Of a stretch of 17,008 nucleotides of DNA, positions 13,734 to 17,008 are shown piece after piece (position 1 is the stretch's first letter; the number at the start of each line of letters is the position of its first letter). Under the pieces are notes generated by a model. It was not told the origin of the DNA and did no database searches. It was given only the letters and a program-made list of their open reading frames with translations. A program made the position numbers and the translations under genes. The stretch lies in assembly GCA_902485915.1 (NCBI GenBank), contig CABTMH010000028.1, positions 1 through 17,008 of the forward strand, written 5' to 3'. Source of the stretch: an uncultured Oribacterium sp. (lineage in GTDB: Bacteria; Bacillota; Clostridia; Lachnospirales; Lachnospiraceae).

Positions 13734-14888
13734 ATGTCAGATACAACGTATGCGATCTCATCGGTCGGTCCGGGTGACCGCTACCTGCAGGCAGAGGTGG
13801 ACGCGCTCCTCGAGCGGGAGGGTATCCATCGTGATCAGCATCTCGACTATACGGCAGCGATGCTCGACGAGGACTATCATGTCATCGCGACCGGCAGTCT
13901 GTTCGGAAACACCCTCCGCTGTATGGCGGTGAGCGCCGATCACCAGGGCGAGTCCCTCATGAATGCGATCGTTTCCCATCTCATCGAGGTGCAGTACAGC
14001 CGCGGAAACTACCATCTCTTCCTATATACGAAGTGTGATTCCGCGCGTTTCTTCGGGAACCTCGGCTTCTATGAGATCACGCGCGTGCCGGAGGAGAACA
14101 TCGTCTTCATGGAGAATAAGCGGACCGGCTTCCGGGATTACCTCGCGGCGCTTCAGCAGGAGACGCAGCAGGTGGAGGCCAATGCAGGCGAGCCGGTCAC
14201 ATCGCACCCGGCCGCTGCCCTCGTGGCGGCGGGAGGGTCCTGTACTGCCGGCCCGACAGCATTGAACCAGAGTGGACCTGTCGGCGCCATCGTCATGAAT
14301 GCGAATCCGTTCACCCTCGGGCATCGCTACCTCGTCGAGCAGGCGCGGGCAGCCTGTGGGGTCCTGCATCTGTTTATGGTGTCGGAGGATGTGAGTCTCG
14401 TGCCGTTTTCTGTGCGGAAGAAGCTGATCATGGAAGGAACGAAGGATATCCAGGGCATCGTTTACCATGAAGCCGGCTCGTATATCATCAGCTCCGCGAC
14501 CTTCCCGGCGTACTTCCAGAAGGGAGACAACGCGGTGATCCGAAGCCAGGCGGGCATCGATGCGCAGATTTTCACGCAGATTGCGGCGGCGCTCGGCATC
14601 ACGGATCGCTTCGTCGGGGATGAACCGACGTCGGTGGTGACGGGCATCTATAACGAGATCCTGTCGACGGCGCTGCCGGAGGCCGGCGTGGCGTGTCACA
14701 TCATCCCGCGGAAGGAGGCGGATGGAAAGGCCATTTCAGCCTCCACGGTACGGAGCTGTATCCATGATGGACGGCTCGAGGATATCCGCGACCTCGTGCC
14801 GGAAACGACATACCGCTACTTCGCATCGCCGGAAGCGGCACCCGTGATCGAGCGGATCCAGGCAGCAGACGAGGTCGTACATTACTGA
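13734..14888 (+). CDS. citC: [Citrate (pro-3S)-lyase] ligase
   Basis: CitC uses ATP and acetate to acetylate the CitD prosthetic group and so activates citrate lyase. An N-terminal GNAT-like domain (about 1-145, with FLYTKCDSARFFGNLGF) is followed by a nucleotidylyltransferase domain: GAIVMNANPFTLGHRYLVEQ (about 184-203, TLGH as the HxGH-type motif) and the C-terminal ISASTVRS. At 384 residues it is longer than the usual 340-350. The excess is an Ala/Gly/Thr-rich, low-complexity linker at about 145-181 between the two domains. AAAAGAGG just upstream supports the ATG. Being last in the maturation unit rather than first in the cit operon is unusual. A copy of the 30-nt repeat begins four bases after the stop. 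Confidence 0.95.
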   Translation: MSDTTYAISSVGPGDRYLQAEVDALLEREGIHRDQHLDYTAAMLDEDYHVIATGSLFGNTLRCMAVSADHQGESLMNAIVSHLIEVQYSRGNYHLFLYTKCDSARFFGNLGFYEITRVPEENIVFMENKRTGFRDYLAALQQETQQVEANAGEPVTSHPAAALVAAGGSCTAGPTALNQSGPVGAIVMNANPFTLGHRYLVEQARAACGVLHLFMVSEDVSLVPFSVRKKLIMEGTKDIQGIVYHEAGSYIISSATFPAYFQKGDNAVIRSQAGIDAQIFTQIAAALGITDRFVGDEPTSVVTGIYNEILSTALPEAGVACHIIPRKEADGKAISASTVRSCIHDGRLEDIRDLVPETTYRYFASPEAAPVIERIQAADEVVHY

Positions 14889-14891
14889 TCC

Positions 14892-14921
14892 TGCCTGATC
14901 AGTACACAAGCGAACAGTAAC
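14892..14921 (+). repeat. 30-nt repeated element, copy 2
   Basis: It matches 6430-6459 at 28 of 30 bases. Here the palindromic part also forms a local hairpin: TACTGATC (14883-14890) pairs with GATCAGTA (14897-14904), with the citC stop codon in the 5' arm. The long outer stem seen around copy 1 is absent. Confidence 0.75.
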
Positions 14922-14953
14922 AAAACAGTGAAGAGAGGGCCGGAAACCTAAGA

Positions 14954-14992
14954 AATGCTTGCATTGCGGATGTATTTATATTAAAATACATC
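14954..14992 (+). other. AT-rich hairpins between citC and efp
   Basis: GATGTATTT (14969-14977) pairs perfectly with AAATACATC (14984-14992) over ATATTA. A small palindrome, AATGCTTGCATT, lies at 14954-14965. A weak T-rich stretch follows, so this may be a poor terminator for citXGC, but it lacks a proper T-run. The rest of the 226-bp gap holds the repeat copy and the efp promoter region. Confidence 0.4.
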
Positions 14993-15026
14993 AGTATTTT
15001 GTGAGCTTGGCGCATCCGAAGGGACG

Positions 15027-15056
15027 TTGATTCGGGCCTGAAAGTACGATTAGATT
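15027..15056 (+). promoter_or_regulatory. Putative efp promoter
   Basis: TTGATT (15027-15032) and TAGATT (15051-15056) are 18 bp apart and resemble a vegetative promoter. A short pairing, CCGAA with TTCGG (15017-15036), overlaps the -35 region. The long AT-rich leader before the AGGAGG (15104-15109) has no other feature I recognise. Confidence 0.4.
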
Positions 15057-15114
15057 ATAAAAACTTCATGTTTCCAGAGTAGAGATATTTTGGTTTTTAT
15101 TTTAGGAGGATTTT

Positions 15115-15672
15115 ATGGTATCAGCAGGTGATTTCAGAAACGGTGTCACACTTGAGATTGATGGTCAGGTTGTTCAGATCGTCGAGTTCCAGCATGTAAA
15201 GCCTGGTAAGGGCGCTGCTTTCGTAAGAACGAAGCTTAGAAACGTTATTAACGGTGGTGTAATCGAGCGTACATTCCGTCCGACCGAGAAGTTCCCGCCA
15301 GCACATATCGATCGTCAGGATATGCAGTATCTCTACGATGATGGTGACATGTACAACTTCATGAATCCGGAGACCTTCGAGCAGATTTCCCTTTCCCACG
15401 AGCAGATTTCGGATGAGATGAAGTTCGTAAAGGAGAACGAGACTGTTCGTGTAGACTCCTACCAGGGTAAGGTATTCGCTGTTGAGCCGCCTCTGAAGGT
15501 CACCCTCGAGGTTACCCACACGGAGCCGGGCGTAAAGGGCAACACCGCAACCGGTGCTCAGAAGCCGGCAACCCTTGAGACTGGTGCAGAGATCATGGTT
15601 CCGCTGTTCATCAACATCGGTGATAAGGTTATCGTATCTACCCAGACGGGTGAGTACGAGTCCCGCGGCTGA
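15115..15672 (+). CDS. efp: Elongation factor P
   Basis: This 185-residue EF-P relieves ribosome stalling at consecutive prolines by binding between the P and E sites. The N-terminal KOW-like domain carries the tip loop HVKPGKGAAFVRTK with Lys32. That is the position modified with 5-aminopentanol in Bacillus subtilis, and the PGKGAAF context is typical of Bacillota. The central and C-terminal OB domains follow (YLYDDGDMYNFMNPETFEQ, then VTHTEPGVKGNTATGAQKPA and VPLFINIGDKVIVST). AGGAGG at 15104-15109 supports the start. A strong terminator follows. It has no evident link to the citrate genes and marks the return to housekeeping DNA. Confidence 0.97.
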   Translation: MVSAGDFRNGVTLEIDGQVVQIVEFQHVKPGKGAAFVRTKLRNVINGGVIERTFRPTEKFPPAHIDRQDMQYLYDDGDMYNFMNPETFEQISLSHEQISDEMKFVKENETVRVDSYQGKVFAVEPPLKVTLEVTHTEPGVKGNTATGAQKPATLETGAEIMVPLFINIGDKVIVSTQTGEYESRG

Positions 15673-15713
15673 TATCTGCGTGATCAGAACATATACGGAG
15701 CGATCCGTTTGTG

Positions 15714-15747
15714 AGAAGGTTTCCCAAACGGGAAGCCTTCTTTTTTT
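15714..15747 (+). terminator. Intrinsic terminator after efp
   Basis: AGAAGGTTTCCC (15714-15725) pairs with GGGAAGCCTTCT (15730-15741), twelve base pairs with one T-G, over an AAAC loop. The T tract runs to 15747. It is a textbook terminator 41 bp after the efp stop. Confidence 0.94.
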
Positions 15748-15756
15748 CGAGTTTAT

Positions 15757-15769
15757 GGGGTCAGACCCC
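15757..15769. repeat. Palindrome GGGGTCAGACCCC
   Basis: GGGGT and ACCCC flank CAG, extended by three further C (to 15772). This 13-mer lies between the efp terminator and argS. I have a general recollection of similar GGGGTCAGACCCC palindromes recurring in other bacterial genomes, but cannot confirm a class here. Confidence 0.5.
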
Positions 15770-15800
15770 CCCTTACGAAATTCTTAAGAAACCGTCGATT

Positions 15801-15822
15801 CATGGGAGGCGCGCCTCTCATG
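15801..15822. promoter_or_regulatory. Inverted repeat in the argS leader
   Basis: CATGGGAGGC and GCCTCTCATG flank GC, ten base pairs with one G-U if transcribed. It ends nine bases before the argS ribosome site (AAAGGAG, 15831-15837). No T-run follows, so it is not a terminator; an operator or mRNA hairpin is possible. A further palindrome, TTCTTAAGAA, lies at 15781-15790. Confidence 0.45.
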
Positions 15823-15844
15823 GCATAGTTAAAGGAGTATTGAT

Positions 15845-17008
15845 TTGACTACGATTCTTAATGTTATCACCGACGCCGTACGGACTGCGTTTGTGCTGGC
15901 CGGCTATGATGCAGAGCTCGGTCGCGTGTCGATTTCCAACCGTCCGGACCTCTGTGAGTACCAGTCGAACGGAGCGATGGCCGGTTCGAAGCAGTATCAC
16001 AAGAAGCCGATGGATATCGCGAGCGAGGTGGTGGAGAAGCTGAAGACCATGCAGCAGGGCGATATCGTGATGTTTTCTGAGGTCGCAGCGGTGATGCCGG
16101 GCTTCATCAACCTGAACGTATCCGAGGAGCTCACCACGAAGTATCTGAACGAGATGAACTTCCATGAGGATCTCGGTCTCGATGCCCATGAGGGGAAGAA
16201 AATCATCATCGACTACGGCGGAGCCAACGCGGCGAAGCCGCTTCATGTCGGTCACCTTCGTTCAGCTGTTATCGGTGAGGCGATCAAGCGGATGGCGATT
16301 CAGCAGGGCAATGACGTCATCGGTGACGTACATCTCGGTGACTGGGGTCTTCAGATGGGCCTCATCATCACGGAGCTCGAGGACCGCGGACAGCTCGATG
16401 CAGATCTCGAGATCTCCCAGCTGGAGGAGATCTATCCGTTCGCCTCTGCAAAGGCGAAGGCGAAGTATGAGGATGGCCCGCATAAGGGTGAGCTCGTACA
16501 TCCGGAGTATGCCGAGCGTGCACATCAGGCGACGCTGAAGCTGCAGAACGGTGACCCGACCTACCGTGCGGTATGGGAGAAGATCATGAAGGTTTCCATC
16601 GCGGATCTGAAGAAGAACTATGGAAACCTCGACGTTCACTTCGATCTCTGGAAGGGAGAGAGCGATGCGCAGCAGTACATTCCGGGTCTGATTCAGGATC
16701 TGATCGATAAGGGACTGGCGTATGAGTCCCAGGGCGCGCTGGTGGTGGATGTCGCAGAGGAGAGCGATGCGAAGGAGATTCCGCCATGCATGATCCGTAA
16801 GTCAGATGGTGCGGCACTGTATGCGACCTCTGACCTCGGTACCATCGTCGAGCGTGAGAAGCTGTATCATCCGGATCAGTACATCTACATCGCGGACAGC
16901 CGGCAGTCCCTCCACTATACCCAGTTCTTCCGTGTGGCACGGAAGGCAGGCCTCGTACGTCCGGAGGAGGAGCTTCGCTTCATCGGCTTCGGTACGATGA
17001 ACGGCAAG
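15845..17008 (+). CDS. argS: Arginyl-tRNA synthetase (3'-partial)
   Basis: ArgS charges tRNA-Arg with arginine. 388 codons are visible and the frame runs off the right edge, so roughly a third of the usual 550-600 residues is missing. The start is a TTG, placed by AAAGGAG (15831-15837) seven bases upstream. The N-terminal Add1-like domain (about 1-110) precedes the class Ia HIGH motif as HVGH at residues 134-137 within GGANAAKPLHVGHLRSAVIG. Further catalytic-domain blocks include GDVHLGDWGLQMGLI, DGAALYATSDLGTI and ADSRQSLHYTQFF. The window ends in GTMNGK, just before the KMSKS-equivalent. No T-box leader is visible; the leader holds only the inverted repeats listed separately. Confidence 0.96.
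   Translation, partial: MTTILNVITDAVRTAFVLAGYDAELGRVSISNRPDLCEYQSNGAMAGSKQYHKKPMDIASEVVEKLKTMQQGDIVMFSEVAAVMPGFINLNVSEELTTKYLNEMNFHEDLGLDAHEGKKIIIDYGGANAAKPLHVGHLRSAVIGEAIKRMAIQQGNDVIGDVHLGDWGLQMGLIITELEDRGQLDADLEISQLEEIYPFASAKAKAKYEDGPHKGELVHPEYAERAHQATLKLQNGDPTYRAVWEKIMKVSIADLKKNYGNLDVHFDLWKGESDAQQYIPGLIQDLIDKGLAYESQGALVVDVAEESDAKEIPPCMIRKSDGAALYATSDLGTIVEREKLYHPDQYIYIADSRQSLHYTQFFRVARKAGLVRPEEELRFIGFGTMNGK

Noticed and set aside
15673..15844. T-box riboswitch ahead of argS
   Set aside because: The leader is too short, the efp terminator precedes it, and no T-box sequence or antiterminator is seen.

Overview
The window looks like chromosome of a Gram-positive anaerobe of the Clostridia, probably Lachnospiraceae-like. 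Support: strong AGGAGG-type ribosome sites, moderately GC-rich genes between AT-rich intergenic DNA, a Bacillota-type EF-P tip (PGKGAAF, Lys32), a citrate lyase operon and short-loop intrinsic terminators. The placement is an inference; there is no rRNA or other marker here.

Layout. (1) 1-1780: the 3' part of an RraA/HMG-aldolase-family gene, then an AEC-family carrier closed by a terminator. (2) 1820-6400: two LysR-type regulators interleaved with the first of two large aconitase-superfamily hydratases. LysR-1 is co-directional and upstream of hydratase-1. LysR-2 is on the minus strand, overlaps the 3' end of hydratase-1 by 26 bp, and is divergent from hydratase-2. (3) 6400-8815: hydratase-2 behind a leader that can form a 13-bp outer stem. 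(4) 9000-11990: citDEF, the three citrate lyase subunits, ended by a strong terminator. (5) 12005-14888: citX-citG-citC, the prosthetic-group and acetylation enzymes, as a separate unit with its own extended -10 promoter. (6) 15027-17008: housekeeping genes efp and the 5' part of argS.

Working model (inference). The hydratases keep most aconitase active-site residues and sit beside a complete citrate lyase system. A tricarboxylate such as cis- or trans-aconitate could be imported (perhaps by the AEC carrier), hydrated to citrate, cleaved to acetate and oxaloacetate, and the oxaloacetate decarboxylated to pyruvate by the RraA-type protein. No standard citrate transporter and no biotin-dependent oxaloacetate decarboxylase is visible, so the RraA and AEC genes are the local candidates for those jobs. 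A methyl-branched or otherwise modified acid is an alternative substrate.

The least-explained features are a 30-nt element repeated at 28/30 identity (in the hydratase-2 leader and just after citC), the hydratase-2 leader itself, the two diverged hydratases, and the split, separately promoted cit cluster.
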